In this document: positions 1 through 9,359 of the stretch, piece after piece
How positions within the stretch are numbered: the first letter of the stretch is position 1
How the letters are laid out: every line of letters begins with the position of its first letter
Source: Legionella rowbothamii
Lineage (GTDB): Bacteria; Pseudomonadota; Gammaproteobacteria; Legionellales; Legionellaceae
NCBI RefSeq assembly: GCF_900639985.1
Contig: NZ_CAAAIM010000007.1
Coordinates: 124,001 to 188,000, forward strand
DNA length: 64,000 nucleotides
Direction of reading: 5' to 3'
Translations under genes and position numbers: made by a program
The notes under the pieces: model-generated
Seen by the model: only the letters and a program-made list of their open reading frames with translations
Database searches by the model: none
Told to the model about the DNA's origin: nothing

Positions 1-1
1 C

Positions 2-778
2 ATTGAAGTCACCAGTTTTGTTTCTGCAAAAGCCATTCCTCAGCTAGCAGATAATGAGGAGGTTTTCCGTGCAATCAATAAAGCACCATCCATACATTAT
101 TCAACATTAGTTCCTAATGAAAGAGGAATGCAAAAAGCATTAGAAGTCGGGGTTAAGGAAATTGCGATATTCACCGCAGCCAGTGAAGCATTTAATGAGC
201 GCAACATTAATTGTTCTATTGATGAAAGCATCAAGCGTTTTAAACCCGTGCTTACATTGGCCAAAGAACAAAACATCAAGGTGCGTGCTTACATTTCTTG
301 TGCTTTAGGATGTCCTTATGAAGGAAGCATCTCCCCTGAGCAAGTAGTCAATGTAGCGAAAAAACTCTGTGATTTAGGTATAGACGAAGTCTCTTTAGGA
401 GATACAATTGGTGTGGGTACACCTAAGCAAACTCAATTACTCTTAGATGAGATACTTAAAATCTTACCCATAGACCAATTGGCAATGCATTTTCATGATA
501 CTTATGGTCAGGCAATTGCAAATATTTATGCCTCATTACAACATGGAGTACATCGTTTTGATAGTTCCGTTGCAGGCCTTGGTGGTTGCCCTTATGCTTT
601 GGGTGCTACTGGTAATGTGGCAACGGAAGACGTTTTATATTTAATGCACGGCTTAGGAATAGAGACCGGCGTTGACGTATTTAAAATTGTGGCTGTGGGT
701 GATCTCATTTGCAAGATTCTCGGCCGCAAAAATCAATCAAAAGTTGCCAATGCCTTATTGGCAAATCCTTGTAACTAA
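2..778 (+). CDS. mvaB: Hydroxymethylglutaryl-CoA lyase, 5'-truncated by window edge
   Basis: Cleaves HMG-CoA to acetyl-CoA and acetoacetate, the last step of leucine breakdown. The frame is open from base 2, and the first residues read IEVTSFVSAKAIPQLAD, the start of the TIM-barrel family, so the real start lies outside the window. The metal/substrate segment MHFHDTYGQ and the catalytic-cysteine loop GGCPYALGATGN are both present near the C-terminus. About 259 residues are visible, so only a few dozen are missing. It is followed 155 bases later on the same strand by acetoacetyl-CoA synthetase, which uses its product. Family assignment is firm. Confidence 0.95.
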   Translation: MEVTSFVSAKAIPQLADNEEVFRAINKAPSIHYSTLVPNERGMQKALEVGVKEIAIFTAASEAFNERNINCSIDESIKRFKPVLTLAKEQNIKVRAYISCALGCPYEGSISPEQVVNVAKKLCDLGIDEVSLGDTIGVGTPKQTQLLLDEILKILPIDQLAMHFHDTYGQAIANIYASLQHGVHRFDSSVAGLGGCPYALGATGNVATEDVLYLMHGLGIETGVDVFKIVAVGDLICKILGRKNQSKVANALLANPCN

Positions 779-933
779 ATGGGACTATTTAAATTTCTAC
801 TCTCTTGGCTAAAATGGCATAATTTTCTGTGCTTCGATGCTCAGATATATGCTGCCCTTCGATACTCGAAAATTAAGCCATGGTGACTCAAGTTAGCGAA
901 ATGTAAACCATCCCTAAAAATAGAGAATTAAGC

Positions 934-2874
934 ATGAGTGAGCTCGTATGGAAACCAAAGAATCCACAAACCACTAGAATGTGGCAATTTATGGATTTTG
1001 CTGCGGAAAAGCATTGCCAAGTATTTGAAAGTTATCAGGATTTGCATACCTGGTCCATCAAACATCCAGACTCATTTTGGTCTACATTATGTGATTTCTT
1101 TCACTTAAAGTTTGATACCCCAGCCCATCAAATTTTAAATTATTACAGTGAAATGATGGAGGCTCGTTGGTTTTCTGGAGCCAAATTCAATTTTGCACAA
1201 AAACTCTTATCTCGGCGAGATGATCACGTTGCATTAATTAGCAGGAATGAAAATAATGGGCGGCATGTGATGACTTATGCAGAATTATATGCTGCAGTAG
1301 CACAATGTGCTGCGGGCTTACAAGCTGCCGGAGTCATTACCGGGGATCGTGTTGTCGCCTTAATGCCGAATACCCATTACACCATTATCGCCATGTTAGC
1401 TGCGACATCGCTGGGTGCAATATGGTCTTCATGTTCCCCTGACTTCGGCACCCAAGCCGCAATGGATCGATTAGGACAAGTTGATCCTAAAGTCTTGTTC
1501 ATTTGTGATGGTCATCAATACAATGGCAAAAAATTTAGTGGTGCTGAAAAAATTAAACAACTTAGTACCTCCATTAGCTCACTAAAACATACCGTCATCT
1601 GCCCTAATATTAATGAACGAATAGATTTAGCCGACTTACCTAAGGCTAATTTCTGGGATGATTTCCTAAAACCTGCAAAAGAATGTGAATTTGCCTCTGT
1701 CCCCTTCGAGCACCCAGTTTATATCATGTTTTCCTCAGGTACTACCGGAAAGCCTAAATGCATCGTTCATGGAGCTGGCGGGACATTAATTCAACATATT
1801 AAAGAATTAGGATTGCATACTGATCTACAAGCCAAAGACAATTTATGTTTTTATACGACCTGTGGCTGGATGATGTGGAACTGGACCATCTCGGCCTTAG
1901 CATTAGGGGTTACTCTAACCTTATATGAAGGTTCCCCAACCTACCCCGAAAGTAATCGTCTATTCAAACTGCTTGAAGAAGAAAAAGTTACTGTTTTTGG
2001 CACCAGTGCTAAATTTATTTCTAGCGTTGAAAAAGCAGGAGTCAAACCGAAAGAAGAGTTTGATTTAAGCGCATTGCGTTGCATTCTTTCCACCGGCTCA
2101 CCTTTGCTTCCGAAAAACTATGATTATGTGTACGAACAAATAAAAAGTGATCTTCAACTGAGTTCTATTTCCGGCGGTACCGATATTATTTCATGTTTTG
2201 CGTTAGGCAATCCGATGTTGCCCGTTTATCGCGGTGAATTACAATGCTTAGGTTTAGGGATGGCGGTAGAAGTCTTTGATGATGAGGGAAACTCAATTCA
2301 AGGAGAGCGCGGCGAATTAGTGTGTACTATGCCCTTCCCCTCCATGCCCGTAAGTTTTTGGAATGATAAGAATCGCGAATTGTATCATCGCGCCTATTTC
2401 AACCATTTCCCAGAGGTTTGGGCTCATGGCGATTTTGCAGAAATAACCTCCCACCACGGTCTAATTATCTACGGGCGCTCCGATGCAATATTAAACCCTG
2501 GTGGAGTCCGCATAGGCACAGCAGAAATCTATCGCCAAGTCGAAAAAATTGATGAAGTACTTGACAGCATTGTCATTGGCCAAGACTGGGAAGATGATGT
2601 TCGTGTTGTTCTATTTGTTAAATTACGAGAAAAAATTAATTTGAATGAAGAATTAATGAGTAAAATACGCTCCATTATTCGCCAAAACGCATCCCCCCGC
2701 CATGTCCCAAGTAAAATAGTGCAAGTAACAGATATTCCCCGCACCATTAGTGGAAAAATAGTCGAGGTGGCTGTTCGACAAGTGGTTCATGGCCAACCCG
2801 TAAATAACTTGCAATCATTAGCAAATCCTCAAGCACTAGAGGACTTCAAAAATCGCGAAGAGCTGATGAATTAA
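934..2874 (+). CDS. Acetoacetyl-CoA synthetase (acetoacetate--CoA ligase)
   Basis: Adenylate-forming ligase that activates acetoacetate with ATP and CoA in the cytoplasm. The 646 residues match the usual family length. The N-terminal ACAS domain starts with VWKPKNPQTTRMWQF. The P-loop-like core MFSSGTTGKPKCIVHG lies near residue 270, followed by SGGTDIISCF and the hinge YGRSDAILNPGGVRIG. The C-terminal lysine motif is PRTISGKIVEVAVR. Placed directly after HMG-CoA lyase, it probably recaptures acetoacetate from leucine catabolism or uses polyhydroxybutyrate breakdown products. Gene names in use include acsA and aacS; I leave the symbol empty. Confidence 0.95.
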   Translation: MSELVWKPKNPQTTRMWQFMDFAAEKHCQVFESYQDLHTWSIKHPDSFWSTLCDFFHLKFDTPAHQILNYYSEMMEARWFSGAKFNFAQKLLSRRDDHVALISRNENNGRHVMTYAELYAAVAQCAAGLQAAGVITGDRVVALMPNTHYTIIAMLAATSLGAIWSSCSPDFGTQAAMDRLGQVDPKVLFICDGHQYNGKKFSGAEKIKQLSTSISSLKHTVICPNINERIDLADLPKANFWDDFLKPAKECEFASVPFEHPVYIMFSSGTTGKPKCIVHGAGGTLIQHIKELGLHTDLQAKDNLCFYTTCGWMMWNWTISALALGVTLTLYEGSPTYPESNRLFKLLEEEKVTVFGTSAKFISSVEKAGVKPKEEFDLSALRCILSTGSPLLPKNYDYVYEQIKSDLQLSSISGGTDIISCFALGNPMLPVYRGELQCLGLGMAVEVFDDEGNSIQGERGELVCTMPFPSMPVSFWNDKNRELYHRAYFNHFPEVWAHGDFAEITSHHGLIIYGRSDAILNPGGVRIGTAEIYRQVEKIDEVLDSIVIGQDWEDDVRVVLFVKLREKINLNEELMSKIRSIIRQNASPRHVPSKIVQVTDIPRTISGKIVEVAVRQVVHGQPVNNLQSLANPQALEDFKNREELMN

Positions 2875-2950
2875 CCGCACTCTGATAGCACGTTCCCGAA
2901 TGACTGAGGTATCCAAATTCATCTGGATACCTACTCTGAACTTATGAATA

Positions 2951-2967
2951 CCGAGGTCAAGCCGCGG
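2951..2967. repeat. Imperfect CCGcGG hairpin, copy 1
   Basis: CCGAGG, TCAAG, CCGCGG followed by TAA. It is the same unit as the perfect copy at 33225-33241 (CCGCGG, TCAAA, CCGCGG, TAATT). It sits in the gap downstream of the acetoacetyl-CoA synthetase and may act as a transcription end. Confidence 0.4.
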
Positions 2968-3019
2968 TAAATCGGAAGCATTCTTTTTGACAAGAAACTA
3001 AAGTAACACCCTGGACTGA

Positions 3020-3775
3020 CTAAACAGTAACCGTGCACACGAACGCATTCGCGTAATTATCGCCTGTTTTAACCGTGTTAAGTATTTGGTCATTATTAGT
3101 ATTGAACTTCCCTTGCCCTAAATAGAAAAAGCGATATCCACACTCTAAAGGAATACTATCTGGTGCATTCATAAAACGAAGGCTTGCACCCACTGTTGCA
3201 GAGAAAGTAGTGTTATTTCGACCGGAAAAAGCTCGATCAGGAATAACGTAAGAAGCTAGCGCCTGCTCTTTGTAATGACTCGCACTCATGAAATTTGGAC
3301 CAATACCGGCATCAAAAGCCAGTTTCAGTTTTTCTACTCTAGTATCAAGTACTGTTTTTGCAACAAAATAAAGAGGGATGTGTTGCACTTTATAGCGGTA
3401 AGTAAGATTGACAAATTCATCTTCTTGAATGATATTACCGCGAACGGAAGTCTGGCCTAAGAAAAAGGCATTTATTCCATAGGAAATTGGAAATTTTCCC
3501 CGAATTACTGGTCCATCAACCAAATACCCCAATCCAACCAGACCATTCCCCTGATTGTGAGTAGTTACTGTATACCGATTGCCTATTAGGTTTTCGGCTA
3601 TATGGATTGTTTGCGCTTTTCCTTGAATTGCCGAATAACCGCCAATTTGAGCAAGAAAGTGACCTTTAAAAGCCGAGCTTACAGGCCCCATTGAGCCGGC
3701 AAATGATGCGGAACAACTTAAAGTCGATAATAAGGCTACGAAAGCTGTACTGTACTTCGTGTTACAAAAATACAT
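3020..3775 (-). CDS. Predicted outer-membrane beta-barrel protein
   Basis: A 251-residue protein with a clear signal peptide: hydrophobic FVALLSTLSC and a likely cut after SASFAG near residue 27. The rest is built from short alternating strands rich in Tyr, Phe and Gly (KLAFDAGIGPNFM, FSATVGASLRFMNAP, CGYRFFYLGQG), as in eight-stranded OmpA/Legionella OMP-like barrels. The final residues VCTVTV resemble an outer-membrane C-terminal strand, although they do not end in an aromatic residue. Monocistronic, convergent with the acetoacetyl-CoA synthetase gene. Substrate and function cannot be read from the sequence. Confidence 0.75.
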   Translation of the reverse strand: MYFCNTKYSTAFVALLSTLSCSASFAGSMGPVSSAFKGHFLAQIGGYSAIQGKAQTIHIAENLIGNRYTVTTHNQGNGLVGLGYLVDGPVIRGKFPISYGINAFFLGQTSVRGNIIQEDEFVNLTYRYKVQHIPLYFVAKTVLDTRVEKLKLAFDAGIGPNFMSASHYKEQALASYVIPDRAFSGRNNTTFSATVGASLRFMNAPDSIPLECGYRFFYLGQGKFNTNNDQILNTVKTGDNYANAFVCTVTV

Positions 3776-4066
3776 GGAACATCCTTGTGAAAAAAGGAAA
3801 AATCATACAATGTAGCGAACTATTCTGGCAATAGATTTATATACAATAGACGTAGTTTTTAAAATCCGCGCCCTTGTAACTGCCAAAATAATCCTTTGTG
3901 TAAGCAGGTAGTTTGTGTATAATTCTAAGCATGGCGTCGATTTGAAATTCAGCTTGCGGACGCTCAAAAAAGATTTCTTTTTTGAAAATACGGCTAAAGC
4001 GGGTAGTGTACACCATTCCCTCCCAGCTCTCCCGCAAGCATAAATACACAATCTCAGGTTATAACA

Positions 4067-5092
4067 ATGATTGAATTAGTGGGGTTAAACAAATCCTTTT
4101 CTGGTAAACCTGTTTTACAGGATATTAACTTATTCATCCAAGAAGGTGAGATTTTCGGTATCATTGGTAAAAGTGGTGCAGGAAAATCTACTTTATTAAG
4201 ATGCATGAATCTATTAGAGCGACCTGATCAAGGTGATGTCATCATTGATGGCCAATACTTGACCACTCTTTCACGCAAAGATTTAGCGCAAGCGCGCCAT
4301 AAGATGGCGATGATCTTCCAACAATTTAACTTGCTCAGCTCAAAAACAGTCTATGATAATATTGCCCTGCCCATGCGTATCCAAGGCATAGATGAAGAAG
4401 CCATTCGCATTAAAATAGAAGAGCTGCTGCCTATAGTTGAATTGTCTGATAAAAAATTTGCTTATCCAAATCAATTAAGTGGTGGTCAAAAACAACGTGT
4501 CGCAATTGCACGCGCATTAAGCTGCTCACCTAAAATTTTACTTTGTGATGAAGCAACATCGGCCTTAGATCCGGAAACTACCGATTCAATTTTGGCGTTA
4601 TTGAAAAAAATTAATGGCCTCTATGGAATTACCATTATTCTGATTACCCATGAAATGGATGTAGTAAAACGCATTTGCAAACGACTTACGGTTATTGAGC
4701 ATGGCCGTCTGACCGAAACTACGTCCTTAGCCAATGTATTTAACAAGAAAGACAGCTTAGCCCGAAGTATGCTCTATGCTCAATTGAGTCCAGAACTTCC
4801 AGAATGCTTAACCAGTAGACTCGCATCTTATATTACCGAGAAACCTTTACTGCGTTTATTTTTTCAAGGTAAAGAGGCTACTGTTCCATTCATTAGCCAA
4901 ACCAGCCGTGAATTAAACCTAGATATCAATATACTGCTTGCGAATATCGATCGTTTTGATACGGTAACTTGTGGTGTCGTAATCGTTGAATTAACGGCCC
5001 ACCCATTATTACTCGAAGCATTCATTGAGCGCTGTGAGCAAGCAAAACTAACTGTGGAGGTTTTAGGTTATGTCCTTCCCAATGGCATATGA
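4067..5092 (+). CDS. metN: Methionine ABC transporter ATP-binding protein MetN
   Basis: ATPase subunit of the D/L-methionine importer. Walker [10 protein letters not shown] is near residue 36, the signature [15 protein letters not shown] near 140, Walker [13 protein letters not shown] near 160, and the switch histidine in LITHEMD. The C-terminal 80 or so residues are the NIL domain, which senses methionine and inhibits transport. The 341 residues match the family. Its end overlaps metI by 23 bases, and metQ follows, giving the standard metNIQ operon. I found no recognisable SAM riboswitch or MetJ box in the 290-base leader. Confidence 0.96.
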   Translation: MIELVGLNKSFSGKPVLQDINLFIQEGEIFGIIGKSGAGKSTLLRCMNLLERPDQGDVIIDGQYLTTLSRKDLAQARHKMAMIFQQFNLLSSKTVYDNIALPMRIQGIDEEAIRIKIEELLPIVELSDKKFAYPNQLSGGQKQRVAIARALSCSPKILLCDEATSALDPETTDSILALLKKINGLYGITIILITHEMDVVKRICKRLTVIEHGRLTETTSLANVFNKKDSLARSMLYAQLSPELPECLTSRLASYITEKPLLRLFFQGKEATVPFISQTSRELNLDINILLANIDRFDTVTCGVVIVELTAHPLLLEAFIERCEQAKLTVEVLGYVLPNGI

Positions 5093-5717
5093 TTTATTAA
5101 TTGCAACTGCTGAAACGCTCTATATGGTCGTCACCAGTACTGTATTTGCAGTATTGCTCGGACTCCCCTTGGGTACCTTATTGTATTCATCGAATCATAT
5201 AAAGCACATGCCAAAACTACATAAATCCTTATCTGTTTTTATTAATATGGCACGTTCTATACCCTTTATTATTTTATTAGTGGCAATCATTCCGTTTACT
5301 CGCCTCATCGTGGGTACCTCCATTGGCATGAATGCAGCAATCGTTCCCTTAACTTTAGGTGCCATCCCCTTCTTTGCTAGGCTTGTTGATAATGTCTACC
5401 AAAGTTTACCAAATGGACTTATAGAAACGGGTTATGCGATGGGTGCAAATACGAAACAGATTATTTTTTATATCTTACTTCCCGAAGCAAAACCAGCCTT
5501 AGTTCATGCGATCACCGTTACTGCAATTACATTGGTAAATTACTCAGCAATGGCAGGAACAGTAGGTGCTGGAGGACTAGGTACTTTGGCCATAAATTAC
5601 GGTTATCAACGTTTCGACGCAGGGGTTATGCTCGCAACTGTAGTCGTATTAATTATCATGGTGCAATTAATTCAAATGCTTGGTGATTATTTAGCAAAAC
5701 GTTTTGTACATAATTAA
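5070..5717 (+). CDS. metI: Methionine ABC transporter permease MetI
   Basis: Inner-membrane permease of 215 residues with about five transmembrane segments (for example [17 protein letters not shown] and [17 protein letters not shown]). The cytoplasmic coupling loop [22 protein letters not shown] contacts MetN. The start at 5070 lies inside metN and is preceded by GGAGG in the metN coding sequence, which supports translational coupling. It is followed 15 bases later by metQ. The assignment follows from sequence and operon. Confidence 0.96.
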   Translation: MSFPMAYDLLIATAETLYMVVTSTVFAVLLGLPLGTLLYSSNHIKHMPKLHKSLSVFINMARSIPFIILLVAIIPFTRLIVGTSIGMNAAIVPLTLGAIPFFARLVDNVYQSLPNGLIETGYAMGANTKQIIFYILLPEAKPALVHAITVTAITLVNYSAMAGTVGAGGLGTLAINYGYQRFDAGVMLATVVVLIIMVQLIQMLGDYLAKRFVHN

Positions 5718-5732
5718 TTATTGGAGTTGTAA

Positions 5733-6509
5733 ATGCGGATTTTAACTTATGTTGTTTTATTGTTTAGCTTGGTTGCATGCAATAAGCCCTCCCCCAATAC
5801 TCTGGTCGTAGGAGCAATTGCTGGGCCTGAAACAGAACTCATCGAAACAGCAAGAGAAGTTGCAAAAAATAAATATGGCATTGATGTTAAAATTGTTTCT
5901 TTTAACGATTACAACTTACCTAATGAAGCCTTACAAGATGGTAGCCTGGATGCAAACGTTTATCAGCACTTGCCTTATCTTCAAGCTGCAGTCAAAGCAC
6001 ACCATTATAATCTCGAGGCAATTGGTCGTACCTTCGTTTACCCTGTTGGGATTTATTCTAAGAAGTTCAAAAACCTAAATGATTTTCCTGAAAAAGCCGT
6101 GATTGCAGTACCCAATGATCCAAGTAATGAGCTACGCGCATTACAATTATTAGAAAAAGCGCATTTAATTACTTTAAAAAATAATGACAGCAGTGGATTA
6201 AAAGACATAGCCACGAATCCTCATAACTTTCAATTCAAAGAAATGGATGCAGCGCAATTGCCAAGAGTCCTTCCTGATGTTGACGCTGCGGTTATCAATA
6301 CCACCTTTGCACTACCTGCGGGTTTAACGCCATCCCGTGATGCGCTCTTTACTGAAGATAAAGATTCACCTTATGCCAATATCATTGTAATTCGCAGTGA
6401 TAGCCCCAAAAAGACTCAGTTGGAATTATTTGTGAAAGCATTAAATTCAGATGAAGTGAAAGAAAAAGCTAAAACTCTATTCGGTGATGCAGCGATTCCT
6501 GCATGGTAG
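5733..6509 (+). CDS. metQ: Methionine-binding lipoprotein MetQ
   Basis: Periplasmic substrate-binding component of the methionine importer, tethered as a lipoprotein. The N-terminus is a type II signal peptide with lipobox SLVAC at residue 16. The body is the NlpA/MetQ fold: ETELIETAREVAKNKYGIDV, then VNVYQHLPYL-like AYQHLPYL context and AVINTTFALPAGL near the C-terminus. 258 residues. A ribosome site TTGGAG lies 8 bases before the ATG. It ends the operon and is followed by a nested inverted repeat. Confidence 0.95.
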   Translation: MRILTYVVLLFSLVACNKPSPNTLVVGAIAGPETELIETAREVAKNKYGIDVKIVSFNDYNLPNEALQDGSLDANVYQHLPYLQAAVKAHHYNLEAIGRTFVYPVGIYSKKFKNLNDFPEKAVIAVPNDPSNELRALQLLEKAHLITLKNNDSSGLKDIATNPHNFQFKEMDAAQLPRVLPDVDAAVINTTFALPAGLTPSRDALFTEDKDSPYANIIVIRSDSPKKTQLELFVKALNSDEVKEKAKTLFGDAAIPAW

Positions 6510-6518
6510 AACAGACAT

Positions 6519-6609
6519 TAATGGCACTTACTTAGTCTACTATTTGAGGAAGATAAGTTGTCACTTAGAACACCCCGAATTACCACCGTAATTCGGGTAA
6601 GTGCCATTA
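6519..6609. repeat. Nested inverted repeat after metQ, possible terminator
   Basis: An outer pair of perfect 13-base arms (6519-6531 TAATGGCACTTAC and 6597-6609 GTAAGTGCCATTA) encloses an inner perfect hairpin (6574-6583 CCCGAATTAC, loop CACC, 6588-6597 GTAATTCGGG). No T-run follows, so factor-independent termination is uncertain. It separates metQ from the PmrA-type promoter of the next gene. Confidence 0.6.
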
Positions 6610-6682
6610 GTTATTTACCACCAGCCTACATCAAATTAAATCATGTCTATATAAGCATCTAACCCCATAATTTCTAAACTAT

Positions 6683-6716
6683 CTTAATCCTACCTTAATA
6701 AAAAAAGTGTTATACT
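6683..6716 (+). promoter_or_regulatory. PmrA-type promoter of the 526-residue gene
   Basis: Two CTTAAT half-sites (6683-6688 and 6694-6699) are exactly 11 bases apart start to start, separated by CCTAC. Eleven bases on there is a good -10, TATACT (6711-6716). This is the known tandem PmrA pattern (YTTAAK-N5-YTTAAK), and in L. pneumophila PmrA drives many Dot/Icm effector genes. The start codon at 6749 follows a ribosome site AGAGG. Confidence 0.65.
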
Positions 6717-6748
6717 TAGTTTAATATCATGTATAGAGGTATCAGATT

Positions 6749-8329
6749 ATGGCTACTGGTTTTTTCAATCGTGTCGCAAATGCTCTACGAGACAAGCTAA
6801 CTCCATCAGCCCCTTTGATTGGTGGCCCCGACCAAAACCCTGTAAAACCTGAAGACCGTGGTCTATTAAATAAAATTATTGGTGATCGCATCGCCTATCC
6901 AAGATTTAGCCCTCAGTCAATGGAAGAAGTTTCCAAAGAATATCTAGGTTATTTACCCAGCATTGGCCTGGGAACAAAGGCTAAGCTCGCAACAGATGCT
7001 GTTGATAAATTTGTTGCTAATCGGGTTGATGATATTCTGAAGTTAAAAGAAGCAAAAACCCCAGATGGTGCCCTAATTCATGAAAAATTAAGCGCTAACG
7101 ATGCAGATAAAAAAGATGCGATTAAAGCAGTCAAACAAGAGCTTAATAAAATATTAGACGGTAAGGCTCTTGAGGAAGGCGTTCAAAAAGAATATAAAGA
7201 ATCGATAGCTGCATTCCAACAATTATTAGCTGGTCCCAAAAAATTCCATGTACAAGAGGTACAAGGACTTTTGGAAGAAATTACTAATAACACCCGCACT
7301 GCCATTGAAGCGCAACAAAAAAATGAAATTGATCAGCTAGAAACACTCTTTAAGAATGAAGCTTTTCAAGCTCATCTGACAACAGCACTCGCTCTTCCTG
7401 ATGATAAAGAAGAAAAAGCTAAGGCCTTAAATGCTGTTAAAGAGAGCATGCGCAAAGATTTAGAAAATGCTCATGAAAAACAATTAAAAGAGTTCAACAA
7501 CGAAATTGATAATACTAAAATTACGTTGCATAAGGCTGCGGAACAACAGCTAAAAGCATTCTTATTTATGGCAGACTTAAACAAGAATGATCCTAAAATG
7601 CAAGCCATGATCGAACGTCTTGCGGAAGAGAATCGTGCAACCGCGACGAATGTTTCAGTAGATATCTCGGAAGATAGAGCCGATATAAGCTGCGTTAACC
7701 TTGATCAGTTGACATTCATTCAACGGTTGGGTGGGGGAAAAATAGAAACCCATAAAGATAAAGAGGGTAAACTCTCCTATACCTTAGATATGGGGATGAA
7801 GTTTACTAATCCTCGCTACTATTTTAATGATCATCACAAAAAAGACATGGAGACAATGGCACAAGCGATACGCGCTTCTGGTGCACAATCCATTACTATG
7901 TCCCTTAACTTTGAAAATGAAAAAATTGCCCAAGAACGAGGACGTCAAGCTTTTGAAGCCTGTTTAAGAAGTGGTTTTCCCCCTGAGGAAATTGATATCA
8001 AAGTCAATGGTGTTCTTTATACCTATAAACCTGAAGAAAAAGAGGGTAAACCAGTGAATCAAGCCATTTCAAGCCTCTATTATGACGATAAAGATCAAGA
8101 TAAAAGTAAAAAAGCCAAATATGAGACCGTTGTACATCAGTCAACGAAAACTCGCGCAGATTTAGATGAGATAATTAAAAAAGGAGTTGAAAAGAAACTT
8201 AATGACTCCCCAGGAGATCTCGAATCAATTAAAGGCGAGTTACAAGATTTAAAACGTAAAGCCAGAGAAGTTGAGGTGGGAGTTAACCCAATATCTGAAC
8301 ACGATGATACTCGAACTTTGAGTCAATAG
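6749..8329 (+). CDS. Unknown protein, candidate Dot/Icm effector
   Basis: I do not recognise a family for these 526 residues. No signal peptide or membrane segment is visible. The middle (about 130-290) is charged, helical and coiled-coil-like, rich in Glu, Lys and Gln. It is followed by a more globular part with NLDQLTFIQRLGGG and YTLDMGMKFTNPRYYFND. The segment GAQSITMSLNFENEKIAQERGRQAFEACLRSGFPPEEIDI (cited as positions 7880-8010) resembles a conserved helical module seen in Legionella proteins, but this is only an impression. A strong PmrA-like promoter precedes it, which is the main reason to call it a candidate effector. It stands alone on its strand with a clear gap on both sides. Confidence 0.8.
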   Translation: MATGFFNRVANALRDKLTPSAPLIGGPDQNPVKPEDRGLLNKIIGDRIAYPRFSPQSMEEVSKEYLGYLPSIGLGTKAKLATDAVDKFVANRVDDILKLKEAKTPDGALIHEKLSANDADKKDAIKAVKQELNKILDGKALEEGVQKEYKESIAAFQQLLAGPKKFHVQEVQGLLEEITNNTRTAIEAQQKNEIDQLETLFKNEAFQAHLTTALALPDDKEEKAKALNAVKESMRKDLENAHEKQLKEFNNEIDNTKITLHKAAEQQLKAFLFMADLNKNDPKMQAMIERLAEENRATATNVSVDISEDRADISCVNLDQLTFIQRLGGGKIETHKDKEGKLSYTLDMGMKFTNPRYYFNDHHKKDMETMAQAIRASGAQSITMSLNFENEKIAQERGRQAFEACLRSGFPPEEIDIKVNGVLYTYKPEEKEGKPVNQAISSLYYDDKDQDKSKKAKYETVVHQSTKTRADLDEIIKKGVEKKLNDSPGDLESIKGELQDLKRKAREVEVGVNPISEHDDTRTLSQ

Positions 8330-8418
8330 AAGCTGTCCAAAAAATTCCACTGTTCCTTCAGTCTTAATTCTGTTATTTTATAGGCGAAAATAACGGGTTA
8401 AGGCTAAAGGAGATGGCT

Positions 8419-8586
8419 ATGAGTGCTCGTGGTTTTGATGAAGAAGAAAATGAACAGGAAGATTATAGCGCCAGCGCTACAATCGCTACTGAAGCAAATC
8501 CCTCTACAAAGTTAGAGCGGCGACGTAAAATAGAGGAGTTACAGGAAGAAAAACTCTTAAGAGAAGAACTAGCAGAATTCGGCTAA
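8419..8586 (+). CDS. Small PA3496-like protein (putative envelope integrity)
   Basis: A 55-residue acidic protein. The C-terminal half KLERRRKIEELQEEKLLREE is a charged helix typical of the small PA3496 family found across gammaproteobacteria. Family members are annotated as putative envelope-integrity proteins, but direct evidence for that role is thin. Two in-frame ATGs exist (8413, 8419). The second is chosen because AAAGGAG at 8406-8412 abuts the first and lies 6 bases from the second. A bidirectional hairpin follows immediately. Confidence 0.7.
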   Translation: MSARGFDEEENEQEDYSASATIATEANPSTKLERRRKIEELQEEKLLREELAEFG

Positions 8587-8590
8587 TTTT

Positions 8591-8626
8591 AAACCTGAGT
8601 TAGGCTAAGTAGTTTAACTCGGGTTT
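8591..8626. terminator. Bidirectional terminator hairpin
   Basis: Arms AAACCTGAGTTA (8591-8602) and TAACTCGGGTTT (8615-8626) pair over 12 bases with one G-T wobble, and T-rich or A-rich bases flank both sides. It lies between the convergent PA3496-like gene and rsmJ. Confidence 0.7.
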
Positions 8627-8642
8627 CTATCCAGTGCCTCCC

Positions 8643-9359
8643 CTAAGGCGTATAAATATCAAACCGTACTGTTTTTCCTTCTATACTCGCATTAGCAGGT
8701 AACAAAGGCTTTATCTTTTGCGGCCATTTCACCACTACTCTTTGTTTGACACGAGTAACGGCTGTTTCAATTAGTTCGACTGCATCCTCATCGGCGCCTA
8801 TCATTTGCTGTAAGACTTGCATGTCTTTTTTGACTAAAGCAGATTTACTGCGTTCGGGATGCATCGGGTCAATATAAATAACATCAGGATACTCCGTTGC
8901 GGACAACTGCTTTAAAAAAGTTATCGTATCGCATGCCTGCAGGGATAATTGTAATTGCTGCTTATCTAGGGTCTCTTGACGTAATAAGGCATCTGCCAGC
9001 AAAGCAGCCATAACAGGATGCCGTTCTAACATCAGCACTTCGGCACCAAAACTGGCTAAAACAGCAGCATCACGTCCCCAACCGGCAGTAGCATCGATAA
9101 TCTTTAAACCATGGGTAGGCTTGCATGCCCGTACTAATCCCTGCTTTTTCCCTTCTTGTCGGCGTTTCATCCAATGAGTCGCGTGGAAGTCAGGAGAAAG
9201 CAAAGAAAAACGATGCATTTTTAAAGCAAGGCCTGCTTCACTAAGTAAAAGACAAGGATTCGCATCTTTGTCTAAATCAAAGTGCAACTGTTCTGCCAAT
9301 ACCAAAGCGTGCTCATGCAAGCTGTCATCAGCATAACCAACAGCAGAAACTGTAATCAT
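8643..9359 (-). CDS. rsmJ: 16S rRNA (guanine1516-N2)-methyltransferase RsmJ
   Basis: SAM-dependent methyltransferase of the RsmJ/YhiQ family, which modifies G1516 of 16S rRNA. The SAM-binding motif IDATAGWGRDAAVLASFGAEV is cited by key residues: D(A)TAGWG near residue 90, then LERHP. The catalytic-site motif is DVIYIDPMHPERSKSALVKK near 155. 238 residues, close to the family length. The ATG overlaps the glyS stop by 4 bases (ATGA), so it is the third gene of a glyQ-glyS-rsmJ operon. Confidence 0.93.
   Translation of the reverse strand: MITVSAVGYADDSLHEHALVLAEQLHFDLDKDANPCLLLSEAGLALKMHRFSLLSPDFHATHWMKRRQEGKKQGLVRACKPTHGLKIIDATAGWGRDAAVLASFGAEVLMLERHPVMAALLADALLRQETLDKQQLQLSLQACDTITFLKQLSATEYPDVIYIDPMHPERSKSALVKKDMQVLQQMIGADEDAVELIETAVTRVKQRVVVKWPQKIKPLLPANASIEGKTVRFDIYTP

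Noticed and set aside
3803..4051. Minus-strand frames in front of metN
   Set aside because: Two overlapping frames without ribosome site or recognisable product; better explained as the metN leader.
3785..4066. Possible SAM riboswitch or MetJ operator before metNIQ
   Set aside because: None of the known SAM aptamer cores or AGACGTCT-like boxes could be found by eye.
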